NCBI RefSeq assembly: GCF_002904335.1
Contig: NZ_PPHF01000149.1
Coordinates: 62,001 to 126,000, forward strand
Direction of reading: 5' to 3'
Origin: Amycolatopsis sp. CA-126428
Lineage (GTDB): Bacteria; Actinomycetota; Actinomycetes; Mycobacteriales; Pseudonocardiaceae
Length of the DNA: 64,000 nt
Shown here: one piece after another, positions 38,508 to 47,631 of the stretch
How the letters are laid out: each line of letters begins with the position of its first letter
How positions within the stretch are numbered: the stretch's first letter is position 1
Position numbers and translations under genes: made by a program
The notes under the pieces: model-generated
What the model was told of the DNA's origin: nothing
Seen by the model: the letters and a program-made list of their open reading frames with translations, nothing else
The model's database searches: none

Positions 38508-39434
38508 TCATTTCCGGAAGACCATGGCGGAGAACGTCGACCCCAGGCCGACGGAAATCATCAGGTAGCAGGCGCCGGGCGCGATCAGCCCGAGGCCGTT
38601 CGCGGCGTGGTAGTTGAGAAAGGGGTCGGCGCAGAAGCAGTGCCCGGTCGTCCCGACGTTCTGCAGGAAGATCTTCGAGCGCGGGATGCCCAGCGCCGCG
38701 CTCGCGCGGACCCAGGAGATCTTGTTGACGTTGTGCGGCAGGACCAGGTCGATGTCGTCGACGGTCAGCCCGGCGGCCGCGACGGCTTCGAGCGCGATGT
38801 CGGCGACCGTGCCGGGGTAGATCTGCCGGAACTCGGCGGCCTGGTCGTCGTCGAGGATCACTTCGCCACCCGGGCCGCCCAGCGTGGTGGTGGCGTAGCC
38901 GATCAGGGTGTCCTGGTCCTCGCCCGGCCCGACGAGCACCGCGGCGGTGGCCTCCCCCATGATCGCGGTATCGGGGATGACCTGCGCGGAGTGGGTGAAC
39001 GCCTTTTCGCCGGTGAGGATCAGGGCGAGCGCGTCGGGATCACCGTCGGCGGCCAGCAGCGTGCCGCACAGGTCGACGGCGAGCAGCCCGGAGGCGCAGG
39101 CGTGGTCGGTGAGGGTGAAGAGGGTGGCGTGGGTGAGCCCGAGCGCCTCCCGCACGTCGACCATGGGGTCGACGGGGTACGGGTTCGCGGCCGGCATCGT
39201 CTTGGCGCGCACGACGTACCGGACGCGCTCTTCCCGGCCCCGCAGGGAATCGAGCTTGCTGACCGCACCGAGGATCATGTCCGCTTCGGACTCGTCCGAC
39301 CGGCAGACCTCGTCGAGGCCGTACATCCGCCGGAACCGGCGCAATTGCCCGGCCGAGAGGCCCAGCTCGTCCTGCAGCGATTCGATCGCCACGGTCGTGG
39401 GCACGTAAGTGGACACCGCCACCAGCGAAGTCAT
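38508..39434 (-). CDS. KAS III-like ketosynthase
   Basis: 308 residues from ATG at 39434. The nucleophile is in 'LTDHACASGLLAVDL' (about residue 108), and the other catalytic parts are 'LPHNVNKIS' (His) and 'LQNVGTTGHCF' (Asn). KAS III enzymes start polyketide chains by condensing an acyl donor with malonyl-ACP. First gene of a SARP-controlled operon with the PLP decarboxylase and a Cys-less homologue, it is the likely priming enzyme for an unusual amino-acyl starter. Confidence 0.85.
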   Translation of the reverse strand: MTSLVAVSTYVPTTVAIESLQDELGLSAGQLRRFRRMYGLDEVCRSDESEADMILGAVSKLDSLRGREERVRYVVRAKTMPAANPYPVDPMVDVREALGLTHATLFTLTDHACASGLLAVDLCGTLLAADGDPDALALILTGEKAFTHSAQVIPDTAIMGEATAAVLVGPGEDQDTLIGYATTTLGGPGGEVILDDDQAAEFRQIYPGTVADIALEAVAAAGLTVDDIDLVLPHNVNKISWVRASAALGIPRSKIFLQNVGTTGHCFCADPFLNYHAANGLGLIAPGACYLMISVGLGSTFSAMVFRK

Positions 39435-39483
39435 CGCACCGTCAACTCCCCTCGGGTCCGCCACCGGTTTCTCGGTCCGGCCC

Positions 39484-39526
39484 AGAATCGCGGCGTGCGC
39501 TGACGAGGCACTGACCAGCCGCTGAC
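39484..39526 (-). promoter_or_regulatory. SARP box and promoter of the KAS III/decarboxylase operon
   Basis: Minus-strand heptamers GTCAGCG (39526-39520), GTCAGTG (39515-39509) and GTCAGCG (39504-39498) are spaced 11 bp apart. Eight bases then lead to GATTCT (39489-39484), an acceptable -10. Transcription should start about 40 bp before ATG 39434. Between this box and the MarR stop at 39676 I see nothing coding. Confidence 0.75.
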
Positions 39527-39675
39527 CCGGGGGTCAGGCACGGATTTTCCGGCGCGGCAACGGCAGTTCCGCCGGCGCTTCGGCTTCCGCCGCCGCATCA
39601 CCCGGATCCCGCGCCGGCCTCACCGCCCGCTCAGGCAGCAGCCCGGCCTCGCCGCGGCGACCGGACCCGGCCGGC

Positions 39676-40125
39676 TCAGGCCGGCGGCTCCCCGAAAGCC
39701 TTGAGCAGCAACCGGTGCAACGTCTCCCGCTCCCCCGGGCTCAACCGGGCCAGCAGCTCACCGGTCACCGCGCTCGAAACCTCCTCGACCTTCCCCACCG
39801 TCACGCGGCCGCGCTCGGTGAGGGTGAGGACGTGCCGGCGGCGGTCCTCGGTGTCGCGCTTCCGCGACACCCAGCCCGCGGCCTCCAGCCGGTCGAGCAC
39901 CTTCACCAGGTCGCTGCGGTCCAGGCCGAGCCGGTCCGCGACGCGCTGCTGCGACAGCGGACCGGACTCGCCGATGCAGACCAGGACGTAGTAGTCGCGC
40001 AGGGCGACCCCGTGGCCGGCCAGTGCCGTGTCGATCCGGCCGACGCCGCTGCGGTGCAGCTGGCCCATCACGTAGGTGGGCCAGCGCAGCAACGCGCGGG
40101 GCCGTTCGGACGAGGAAGCGGACAT
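39676..40125 (-). CDS. MarR-family transcriptional regulator
   Basis: 149 residues from ATG at 40125 (ATG 40137 is also in frame). The winged helix 'LSQQRVADRLGLDRSDLVKV' is followed by the wing 'VSRKRDTEDRRRHVLTLTERG', a textbook MarR signature. It is divergent from an SDR gene, and a clear inverted repeat lies between them. It probably represses itself and the SDR until a small phenolic or other ligand is bound. Not evidently part of the biosynthetic cluster. Confidence 0.92.
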   Translation of the reverse strand: MSASSSERPRALLRWPTYVMGQLHRSGVGRIDTALAGHGVALRDYYVLVCIGESGPLSQQRVADRLGLDRSDLVKVLDRLEAAGWVSRKRDTEDRRRHVLTLTERGRVTVGKVEEVSSAVTGELLARLSPGERETLHRLLLKAFGEPPA

Positions 40126-40143
40126 GCCGGCGAGCATAGGGCG

Positions 40144-40179
40144 GCCCACCGGTGGGCGTAATTGTAGGGTCAACCTACA
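40144..40179. promoter_or_regulatory. Likely MarR operator in the divergent promoter
   Basis: TGTAGG (40163-40168), five bases, then CCTACA (40174-40179) form a perfect 6-bp inverted repeat in a 17-bp site, the size expected for a MarR dimer. Just upstream is a second perfect dyad, GCCCACCGGTGGGC (40144-40157). Both lie in the 63 bp between the MarR and SDR start codons. Confidence 0.7.
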
Positions 40180-40188
40180 GTATGGGTC

Positions 40189-40929
40189 ATGAACGAACTT
40201 CCGATCGCGCTGGTCACCGGCGCGAGCCGCCCGGAGGGGCTCGGCTTCGCCGTCGCCCGCGAACTCGCCGTCCGCGGCCACCACGTCGTCCTCGCCGGCC
40301 GGAACCCCGACCGGACCCGCGCGCTGGCCCGGCAGCTCGCCGGCGAAGGGCACTCCGCCGGCGCGGTGCGCCTCGACGTCACCGCCCCGGCCGACGTCGC
40401 CGCGTGCGCGGAGTTCCTGCGCGGCCTCGCCGGCCGGCTCGACGTCCTGGTCAACAACGCCGCCGCCATGCCCGACTTCACCGCGACGTCCCTGCTCGGC
40501 GCCGACCTCACCGAGGCCCGCACCGCCTACAACGTCGACGTCCTCGGCAGCTGGGCGCTCGTGCAGGCCTGCCTGCCGCTGCTGCGGGCCGCCCCCGCCG
40601 CCCGGATCGTCAACGTCTCCAGCGGCGCCGCCGCGCAGATCGCCGCCGGAACCGGTCTCCGCGAGGGCGTCCGGTCCCCCGGCTATTCCCTGGCCAAGTA
40701 CGCCCTCAACGCCTTCACCGCGACCCTCGCCGCCGAACTGCGCGAAACCGGCATCCTGGTCAACGCCGTCGACCCCGGCTCGGTCGCCACCCACCCCGAA
40801 CGCGGCGACGACGCCGCCGACCGCTCCCCCGCGGAAGCGGCCCTCGACGTCGTCCACGCGGCGACCCTGCCGGCCGGCGGCCCCACCGGCGCGCTGCTCA
40901 GTGCCGGCGACCCAGCGCTTCGCGCTTGA
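40189..40929 (+). CDS. Short-chain dehydrogenase/reductase
   Basis: 246 residues. Cofactor loop 'VTGASRPEGLGFAV' (TGxxxxxGxG type), 'VNNAAAMPDF', catalytic Ser in 'IVNVSSGAAAQ' and 'YSLAKYALNAF' (YxxxK) are present. The loop, with PEG before LG, and the following 'GRNPDR' favour NADP. Its substrate is unknown. It is likely controlled by the divergent MarR protein. Its 3' end overlaps a small convergent membrane protein gene. Confidence 0.88.
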   Translation: MNELPIALVTGASRPEGLGFAVARELAVRGHHVVLAGRNPDRTRALARQLAGEGHSAGAVRLDVTAPADVAACAEFLRGLAGRLDVLVNNAAAMPDFTATSLLGADLTEARTAYNVDVLGSWALVQACLPLLRAAPAARIVNVSSGAAAQIAAGTGLREGVRSPGYSLAKYALNAFTATLAAELRETGILVNAVDPGSVATHPERGDDAADRSPAEAALDVVHAATLPAGGPTGALLSAGDPALRA

Positions 40930-41059
40930 CGAACCCGATCACGCCGGTCGCGACGAACAGCACCGCGCCCACGATGACCAGCCAGAACAGGCTCTTGACG
41001 ACGATGCCGAGCACGACCAGCACGGCCCAGATCACGAGCAGCCCGACGAGGATTCCCAT
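40898..41059 (-). CDS. Small hydrophobic membrane protein
   Basis: 53 residues from ATG at 41059, beginning MGILVGLLVIWAVLVVLGIV and ending VKREALGRRH. Two hydrophobic segments flank 'VVKSLFW', a pattern common to short actinobacterial inner-membrane proteins of unknown function. The start is preceded by GAAGGGAATCGCC. Its 3' end overlaps the SDR gene by about 30 bp on the opposite strand. The reading frame is supported by hydrophobicity and third-position bias only. Confidence 0.7.
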   Translation of the reverse strand: MGILVGLLVIWAVLVVLGIVVKSLFWLVIVGAVLFVATGVIGFVKREALGRRH

Positions 41060-41193
41060 GGCGATTCCCTTCTGAACGGTCAGGAGGGAAATACCCCGTG
41101 GCCGGGGTGTCTACTCCCGAACACGCACTTCCGGGGACCGGCCGACGGGCCACGTCGTCCGCGGACGCCGGCCGGCCCGAACCGGGGCGGCGA

Positions 41194-41988
41194 TCAATGG
41201 GTTTCCGTGGCGTAGCCGCCGTCGATGGCGAGGGTGGCGCCGGTGATGTTGCCCGCCACCCGGTCGCTGGCCAGGAACGCGACCAGGTTCGCCACTTCCG
41301 CGGGCCGGGTGAACCGGCCGGTGACGGCGTGGGCCGCGGCTTCGTCCGCGACCGAGTCCGGGTTCGCGCCCGTGGTGGCGGCCAGGGTTTCGGCCACCCC
41401 GCCGGCGCCGAGCCACAGGTCCGTCGCGACCGGGCCCGGGTTGATCGCGTTGGCGCGGATGCCGCGCGGCCCGAACTCCTTCGACACCGACTTCGTGAAG
41501 TTGACCAGCGCCGCTTTCGCCGCGCTGTAGTCGATGACGCCGGGGTCCGGCAGGATCGCGTTGACGGAGGCGACCGTGACGATGCTGCCCCGGCCCGCGG
41601 TCACCATCGTCGGCAGCACCGCCCGCGTCGCCCGGACCGCGCTCAGCAGGTTCAGCGTCACCGAGCGCAGCCACTCGTCGTCGGTGACCAGCAGGAAGCC
41701 GTTCGGCCGCGGGGCGACGGCGCCGACGTTGTTGACCAGGACGTCGATGCGCCCGAACTCGGCCAGGGCCAGCTCGGCGAGCCGGCCCGGGCCGTCGGCG
41801 GTGCCGAGGTCGACGGCGAGGGCGTGCGCTTTCCCCGCCTGGACGAGGGCGTCCAGGTCCGGTCCCGGCACCCGCGCGCCGGCCACGACGTGGGCGCCTT
41901 CCGCGACGAGGGCTTCGGTGACGGCCAGGCCGATGCCGCGGCTGGCACCGGTGACGACGGCGACCGCGCCGGCCAAGCCGAGGTCCAC
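41194..41988 (-). CDS. Classical SDR oxidoreductase
   Basis: 264 residues from GTG at 41988. 'VTGASRGIGLAV', 'NNVGAVAPRP', the catalytic Ser in 'VTVASVNAILP' and 'DYSAAKAALVNF' are all intact, with the usual 'TGATLAIDGGYATETH' ending. The gene follows the alpha/beta-hydrolase gene by 4 bp and probably forms an operon with it. The pathway is unknown, and nothing links it to the PKS-NRPS cluster except distance. Confidence 0.9.
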   Translation of the reverse strand: MDLGLAGAVAVVTGASRGIGLAVTEALVAEGAHVVAGARVPGPDLDALVQAGKAHALAVDLGTADGPGRLAELALAEFGRIDVLVNNVGAVAPRPNGFLLVTDDEWLRSVTLNLLSAVRATRAVLPTMVTAGRGSIVTVASVNAILPDPGVIDYSAAKAALVNFTKSVSKEFGPRGIRANAINPGPVATDLWLGAGGVAETLAATTGANPDSVADEAAAHAVTGRFTRPAEVANLVAFLASDRVAGNITGATLAIDGGYATETH

Positions 41989-41992
41989 GGGC

Positions 41993-42793
41993 TCAGACCC
42001 CCTGCTCGCGCAGCCAGCCGAGCACGGCGTCGGCGACCTCGCGCCAGCCGCTGTCGATGGTGAGCGAGTGTCCCCGGCCCTCGAACTGCTTCAGCTCGGT
42101 GACCGCGGTGGAATCCCGGTACTGCTTGAAGGTCGAGCGGGTGACGACGTCGGGGACGGTGTGGTCCGCCGTCCCGGAGATCAGCAGGAGCGGGCCGCGG
42201 TCCGCGCGGCCGGTGTCGACCGCGGCCTGGGAGTGCAGCACGAAGTTCGCGGCCGCCGCCTGGAACAGCGGCCGGGCCGGGGACGGGATCGTCCAGCGCC
42301 GGTACAGCGCCGACGATTCCTCGTCGGTCAGCGCGTTGCCGAAGCCGAACCGGAACTCCTTCTCGGTCAGCGACACCGACCGGTGGAGGTTCGCCGGGTT
42401 GCCCAGGGCCGGCAGGCCGGCCCGCAGCTGGGCCAGCGGCAGCGGAAGGACGCCTTTGATCTGGGCGGGGTCGATGGCGACGCCGGCGAGGCCGATCCCC
42501 TGCCCCAGCAGCTTTTCGGTGATCAGGCCACCGAAGGAGTGCCCGATGATCACCGGCGGGCGTTCGAGGCCGGCGATGATCGACGCGAAGTGGCCGGTGG
42601 CGTCGTCGATGCCGATGTCCGCGACGGCGTCCGGGTTTTCCCGGGCCAGTTCGACGGTTTCGGGCTCGTGCGGCCAGCCGGGCGCGACGGGCGCGTACCC
42701 GGCCGCCCGGAAGTGGTCGATCCAAGGGGTCCACGAGGTGGCGTGCAGCCACAGCCCGTGGATGAACACGACGGGGGTGCCCGGCTCGGCCAT
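41993..42793 (-). CDS. Alpha/beta-hydrolase
   Basis: 266 residues. 'VVFIHGLWLHATSW' supplies the oxyanion hole, the nucleophile elbow is 'IIGHSFGG' (Ser about 97), the acid is in 'LISGTADHTVP', and His is in 'GRGHSLT'. Many relatives are annotated as non-haem chloroperoxidase-like or esterase-like, but the substrate cannot be inferred. Encoded with an SDR and divergent from a LysR regulator, which is the likely controller of the pair. Confidence 0.88.
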   Translation of the reverse strand: MAEPGTPVVFIHGLWLHATSWTPWIDHFRAAGYAPVAPGWPHEPETVELARENPDAVADIGIDDATGHFASIIAGLERPPVIIGHSFGGLITEKLLGQGIGLAGVAIDPAQIKGVLPLPLAQLRAGLPALGNPANLHRSVSLTEKEFRFGFGNALTDEESSALYRRWTIPSPARPLFQAAAANFVLHSQAAVDTGRADRGPLLLISGTADHTVPDVVTRSTFKQYRDSTAVTELKQFEGRGHSLTIDSGWREVADAVLGWLREQGV

Positions 42794-42927
42794 CGGATCC
42801 TCCAGTTCGCCCGGGTGGTCCCCGAAGCCAACCCGACGGGCGGCCGGGCGTCCAAGACCCGTTGTGCCCGGATCGATAGCCGCGGTGGCATCGTTGGCGC
42901 TCCCGACCCTTCGCGCGGAAGGCCCGC

Positions 42928-43893
42928 ATGGACCTCGACCTCAGGCTGGTGCGGTACTTCGTCACCGTCGCCGACGAACTGCACTTCGGGCGGGCGGCGG
43001 CGAAGCTGTTCATCAGCCAGCCGACGCTGTCCAAGCAGATCCGCAAGCTCGAAACCGACGTCGGCGGCGCCCTGCTGGTCCGCGACAGCCGCCACGTGGC
43101 CCTGACCCCGCGCGGCGACCGGTTCCTGCACCTGGCCCGGCAGCTGCTGGCCACCGCGGACCAGATGCTGCGCGAACCGGCCCCGCACCACCTGCGGATC
43201 GCCCACATCTTCGAGCTGGACACGAGCCGGCTGGTGGCGGACGCGTTCCTCGCCGCCCACCCCGCCGTCCGGCTCGTCCAGAGCCAGATGGACAGCGCCC
43301 GCCAGCTCACGGCGCTGCTCGAGGACCACCTGGACGTGGCGATCATCCGCGTCACCGGGGCGATGAAGGCGGCCCACCCGGCGGGCTGGCGGCACCGGCT
43401 GCTGCGGCTGGAGCCGTTCCGCCTGGTCGGCCGCCCCGGCGACCCGCGCCGCGCGGCGGTGTCGGTGCACGAGCGGCCGATCGAGGTCTTCGCGGACGCA
43501 CCCGGCACGGCGCTGTACAACGTGCACGGCCGGTACTTGAGTTCGCTGGAGCAGCACACGGGGCTGGCCCTGCGCTGGCTGGGCAACCCGGGCACGTTCG
43601 GCACGTGCCACGCGGCGCTCACCCGCGCGCCGGACAGCGCTTACCTGCTGGAGTTCGAGAGCTACGCCCGGCGGTACGAGGATCTCGGGATCCCGACGTC
43701 CCGGCCGCAGGAGCTGCAGCCGGTGTACCCGTGGTCGCTGGCCTGGCGGGAGGGCGAGCGGCCGGAGACGGTCCGGGGGTTCCTGGAAGTGGCCGAGGAG
43801 CTCGCGGCGCGGCTGCACTGGCTGCAGCCCGAGCGGGCGGACGGGGTGCCGCTTTGGGCGCCGCCGGAGGACCTCGCCGTCGCCACCGGGTGA
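42928..43893 (+). CDS. LysR-family transcriptional regulator
   Basis: 321 residues. The N-terminal winged helix 'LHFGRAAAKLFISQPTLSKQ' followed by 'IRKLE' and 'GGALLVRDSRHVALTPRG' is diagnostic. The C-terminal effector-binding part starts near residue 90. It is divergent from the hydrolase/SDR operon across 134 bp, the standard LysR layout, so it probably activates that operon. The inducer is unknown. Confidence 0.92.
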   Translation: MDLDLRLVRYFVTVADELHFGRAAAKLFISQPTLSKQIRKLETDVGGALLVRDSRHVALTPRGDRFLHLARQLLATADQMLREPAPHHLRIAHIFELDTSRLVADAFLAAHPAVRLVQSQMDSARQLTALLEDHLDVAIIRVTGAMKAAHPAGWRHRLLRLEPFRLVGRPGDPRRAAVSVHERPIEVFADAPGTALYNVHGRYLSSLEQHTGLALRWLGNPGTFGTCHAALTRAPDSAYLLEFESYARRYEDLGIPTSRPQELQPVYPWSLAWREGERPETVRGFLEVAEELAARLHWLQPERADGVPLWAPPEDLAVATG

Positions 43894-43975
43894 GGGAGCT
43901 CGGCCGCGTCCTCGGCGGCCTGCTCGCCCAGAGCTTCGGTGGCCGCAGCCGGACGCCCGCCGTGCGGAGCTCGCC

Positions 43976-46672
43976 CTAGTCGTCGCCGGTGACGGCGGCC
44001 AGCCGCTCCTGCACCCGCGCGTGGCGGAACTGGTACACGCCCCCGGCCTGCCTGAGCACCCCGCGCCGGTGGGCGTCGTCGAGGAAGTGCATCAGGCGCC
44101 ACGGCAAGCGGCCCGTTGCCGCCAGCCAGAGGTGGTGGACGAAGTAGTTGCCCCAGGCCCGGGTCACCAGGACCGTCAGGCCGATGCCCACCCCGAAACA
44201 CACGCCGGCCACGATCGGGGTCACCGCGTTCGTCGCCGCCGGGAACACCTGGCCGCCCGCCAGCGCGGCCGCCACGCAGTAGCACGCCGCCGCCACGCCG
44301 CGGCCCATGAAGAACCCGAACGACGCGCCCGCCACCCCGGCCGCGATGGCCAGCGCCACGTCGAAACGGCCGCCCAGCACCGGGAGGAACCGGGTCTGCG
44401 CCGTGAACGCGAACGCCATCCCGTCGAACAGCCCCAACGACACCAGGAACGACACCGACAGCGCGATCGCGCCGGTCCGTTCGTTGCGCAGGATCGTCCC
44501 CGGGCTCGACACGCGGCTCGCGTCGACCGGTTTCGCCAGCCACACGTGCACCGCGAACACCAGGCCGAACACCAGCGCCAGGAAGACCACGAGGCCGGCC
44601 GCCAGCGACCAGCCCAGGCCGAGCAGGACACCCACCACGGCACCGATCGCGAAGCGGCCGGCGAACTTCCGGGCCGCGCCGGCGAACCGCAGCTCCGTGC
44701 GCAGCGGCTCCGGCGGCCGGCCGAAGCGGTGGGTCAAGCCGGCGGCGCCGCCGAACGCCAAGCCGTAGACCGCCGCCAGCACCGGTCCGTCGTCGACCCA
44801 GCCGGTGATCACGAAGAACACCGCGACCAGCACGCCGACCAGGACCGACCGGGTGCCGGCGGGCACCGCGCGGTACAGCTGCCACCAGGCCAGGTCGCGG
44901 CTGCGCGCGCGTTCGAGGTGCCGGGCCAGGAAACCGAGCCAGCGGGTGGCCTGCTCCGCGGTGTAGCGCCCGGACGGACTCGTCTTCGGGTTCCGCCCCG
45001 GTGACTGCGGCACCCGCGCGTAGGCGTTGGGGACGAAGGAGTCGAGCAGCTGCCCTTCGAGGGCCGCGGCGTCTTCGGTGGCGAGCAGTTCCGCGGGGTC
45101 GGCCGGCGGCCGGCCGTAGCCGATCCGCGCGAGGTCGACCATCAACGGCGTCCGCAGCACCCGGGCCAGGGCGGCGTCCGGATCGCGGCGCAGCCGGTCG
45201 GCGACGGGAAGCCAGCGGTCTTCGCCCTGCCGCGCGGACAGGTAGGTGATCGCCTCCTGCCGCACGACCGGTTCGAGCCGCACCACGGTGGCGGCGCCCA
45301 GCACCGTGCCGGACTCGCGCGTCGCCTGCTCGTACTCGGCGGACCGGCAGGTGAGCACCAGCGAGCGCCCCACGCCCATGGTCTGGTCCAGGGCGTCCAG
45401 CGCGGCGACGCGCAGGTCGGCCGGCATCTCGTCGAGGCCGTCGAGGACCGGGACGACGTGACCGCCGAGGACGAGCCGGGTCGGGGCGTCGGGCCCGTAC
45501 TCGCGGGCGTTGAGCAGGGCCGGGTGGTTGTCGGCGAGCCGGGCGGCCAGCCACCGGTCGAGGTGCTCCCGCCGCGGGTCCCACGACGCCAGCGACAACA
45601 GGACCGGGACGGGGGCGTCCGGGGTGCGGGTGCGCAGCAGCTCCAGGGTCAGCATCAGGGCGAGCACCGACTTGCCCGAGCCCGGATCGCCCAGCACGAC
45701 CAGCTGCCGCGCGGGCAACGCGGTGAACGTCGCCGCGATGTCGTCGAGGTCGCCGCGCAGCGCGGGCTTTCCGGGCCGGGCGACCGCCGACCAGCGCAGC
45801 CGGATCGGCTGTGGCCGGTGCAGCGATCGCAGCTCGGCTTCCGCGCGCCACTGCCACGTGACGGCTTCGGCCAGCTCGGTGACCGCCCGGTCGAACTGGT
45901 GCTGCGCCGGGGGTTCCGGCTCGGGATCTTCGGCGCCCGGCGTGGCCTCGGCGAGGATCTGCTCGTGGAGCCGCCGCAGGTCGGGATTCGGGTCGACGCC
46001 GAGTTCGTCGGCCAGCCGCCGGCGCAGGCCGTGGAACAGCGTCGATGCTTCGGCGTAGCGGCCTTCCTTCGCGAGCGCGCGCATCAGGAGCAGGTGGGAC
46101 AGCTCGCGCGTCGGGTGCTCGCCGCAGAACTCCGTCAAGTCGCGGACGACTTCGCCCGTTTCGCCGAGCCGCAGCCGCCATTCGGCACAGAGTTCGACCG
46201 CGTCGGCGCGTTGTTCGTCGAGCAGCGCGGCCCGGCCGGCGAGCGTGGCCGTCCGCAGCCCGTCGAGCGCGGGACCGCGCCAGAGGGCGAGCGCGGTGCG
46301 GATTTCGTCGACGGCGTCGGCGAGCTTGGCCTGCCCGGCCAGTCCGCGGGCCACGGCGACGTGCCGGCGGAAGCGGAGGGAGTCGAGATCGTCGGCGTCG
46401 ATCTGCAGGCGGTACCCGGGACCATCGGTGACGATCGCCCCGCCGAGCTCGCCGAGCCGGCCCCGCAGCGCGGAAACGCAGTTGCGCACCTGCTTCACGG
46501 CCGTCGCCGGTGGCTCGTCGTCCCAGAGCGCGTCGATCATGCGCTCCACCGGCACGACGGCGCCCGCGTTGAGCAGCAGCACGGCGAGCGCGCGCTGCTG
46601 CCGCGGGCTCGCCAGCGCGATTCGGCTCCCGTACGCCGTCACTTCCAGCGTTCCGAGAATCCGGAACCTCAT
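43976..46672 (-). CDS. SARP-type DNA-binding/BTAD/NACHT NTPase with a membrane domain
   Basis: 898 residues. Residues 1-95 form an OmpR-like winged helix ('LLLNAGAVVPVERMIDALWD'), 96-245 a BTAD helical domain, and 310-560 a NACHT-type NTPase with Walker A 'VLGDPGSGKSVLAL' (about 327) and Walker B 'VVPVLDGLDEMP' (about 410). Residues about 610-845 hold eight or so hydrophobic segments. The C-terminal 'FRHARVQERLAA' is typical of membrane-linked NACHT proteins. A SARP DNA-binding domain fused to a membrane-embedded NACHT is odd, since it would tether a transcription factor to the membrane. Targets are unknown. Confidence 0.85.
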   Translation of the reverse strand: MRFRILGTLEVTAYGSRIALASPRQQRALAVLLLNAGAVVPVERMIDALWDDEPPATAVKQVRNCVSALRGRLGELGGAIVTDGPGYRLQIDADDLDSLRFRRHVAVARGLAGQAKLADAVDEIRTALALWRGPALDGLRTATLAGRAALLDEQRADAVELCAEWRLRLGETGEVVRDLTEFCGEHPTRELSHLLLMRALAKEGRYAEASTLFHGLRRRLADELGVDPNPDLRRLHEQILAEATPGAEDPEPEPPAQHQFDRAVTELAEAVTWQWRAEAELRSLHRPQPIRLRWSAVARPGKPALRGDLDDIAATFTALPARQLVVLGDPGSGKSVLALMLTLELLRTRTPDAPVPVLLSLASWDPRREHLDRWLAARLADNHPALLNAREYGPDAPTRLVLGGHVVPVLDGLDEMPADLRVAALDALDQTMGVGRSLVLTCRSAEYEQATRESGTVLGAATVVRLEPVVRQEAITYLSARQGEDRWLPVADRLRRDPDAALARVLRTPLMVDLARIGYGRPPADPAELLATEDAAALEGQLLDSFVPNAYARVPQSPGRNPKTSPSGRYTAEQATRWLGFLARHLERARSRDLAWWQLYRAVPAGTRSVLVGVLVAVFFVITGWVDDGPVLAAVYGLAFGGAAGLTHRFGRPPEPLRTELRFAGAARKFAGRFAIGAVVGVLLGLGWSLAAGLVVFLALVFGLVFAVHVWLAKPVDASRVSSPGTILRNERTGAIALSVSFLVSLGLFDGMAFAFTAQTRFLPVLGGRFDVALAIAAGVAGASFGFFMGRGVAAACYCVAAALAGGQVFPAATNAVTPIVAGVCFGVGIGLTVLVTRAWGNYFVHHLWLAATGRLPWRLMHFLDDAHRRGVLRQAGGVYQFRHARVQERLAAVTGDD

Positions 46673-46878
46673 CGCAACCCCCCCTGGTCGTCAAGGCCGG
46701 CCCGGCTTCGGAACGCGCAGGTGGAGCGGCGGAATGCCGGCGCGAGGACGAAACGAGGACGGCGTCCGGAACCCTAGGGGCACGGTGAACGAGGGGGAAT
46801 GCCGGGGCGACCCGGTGGCGGGCGCGTCGTTGGGGGTCGCGCTCTCCACCGGGACCGCCGGGCCACGACAGCGACGAG

Positions 46879-46896
46879 TTCTTAGCCGTTTCTTAG
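46879..46896 (+). promoter_or_regulatory. TTCTTAG direct repeat upstream of the OmpR-type regulator
   Basis: TTCTTAG occurs at 46879-46885 and 46890-46896, start to start 11 bp, one helical turn. Direct repeats of this size and spacing are normal binding sites for OmpR-family dimers. The site is 46 bp before the regulator start, suggesting autoregulation. The same word recurs at 49.09 kb. Confidence 0.6.
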
Positions 46897-46941
46897 CACC
46901 TCGCCTGGCCGCTGCTCCGCCCGCCTCGGACAATCGGCAGG

Positions 46942-47631
46942 GTGCTGATCGTGATCGCCGACGACGAGGACGCCGTGTGCGACTCCCTGTCGCGCACCCT
47001 GCGGTTCGAGGGCTATGCCGTCGAGATCGCCAAGGACGGCCAAGCCGCCCTCGAAGTCATCCGCGAACGGGAGCCTGACGGGGTCATCCTCGACGTCACC
47101 ATGCCGGTGCTCGACGGCCTGGAAACCTGCCGGCGGCTGCGGGCCGCCGGGAACCTCGTGCCGGTGCTGATGCTGACCGCCCGCGGTGACGTCACCGCGC
47201 GGGTGGCGGGCCTGGACGCCGGCGCCGACGACTACCTCGCCAAGCCCTTCTCCCTGCAGGAGCTGCTCGCCCGCGTGCGGGCCCTGCTGCGGCGCGCGCG
47301 GTACGAAGCCGTTCCCGAGTCGCCGGCCGACCTGCGCTTCGACGACCTCGCGCTCAACCCGGCCACGCGGGAAGTCCTGCGCGCGGGCCGTCCGGTGCGG
47401 CTGACGCGGACCGAGTTCGCCATCCTCGAGCTCTTCCTGCGCCACCCGCGGCAGGTGCTGACCAGGTCCGTCCTGTTCGAACACGTCTGGGGGTTCGACT
47501 TCGGCAGCAGTTCCAACAGCCTCGACGTCTACCTCGGCTACCTGCGCAAAAAACTCGAAGCCGGCGGCGGCGGGCGGCTGCTGCACACCGTCCGCGGCGT
47601 CGGCTACGTCCTGCGCGAGGACCCGCTGTGA
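46942..47631 (+). CDS. OmpR-family response regulator
   Basis: 229 residues from GTG at 46942. The receiver has 'IADDEDAV', phospho-acceptor Asp in '[13 protein letters not shown]', and Lys in '[15 protein letters not shown]'. The winged helix covers residues 130-225 ('[20 protein letters not shown]', then 'GYLRKKLE'). Its stop overlaps the kinase GTG start (GTGA), so kinase and regulator are translationally coupled. Probably controls itself and the DUF998-glycosyltransferase genes through TTCTTAR repeats. Confidence 0.93.
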   Translation: MLIVIADDEDAVCDSLSRTLRFEGYAVEIAKDGQAALEVIREREPDGVILDVTMPVLDGLETCRRLRAAGNLVPVLMLTARGDVTARVAGLDAGADDYLAKPFSLQELLARVRALLRRARYEAVPESPADLRFDDLALNPATREVLRAGRPVRLTRTEFAILELFLRHPRQVLTRSVLFEHVWGFDFGSSSNSLDVYLGYLRKKLEAGGGGRLLHTVRGVGYVLREDPL

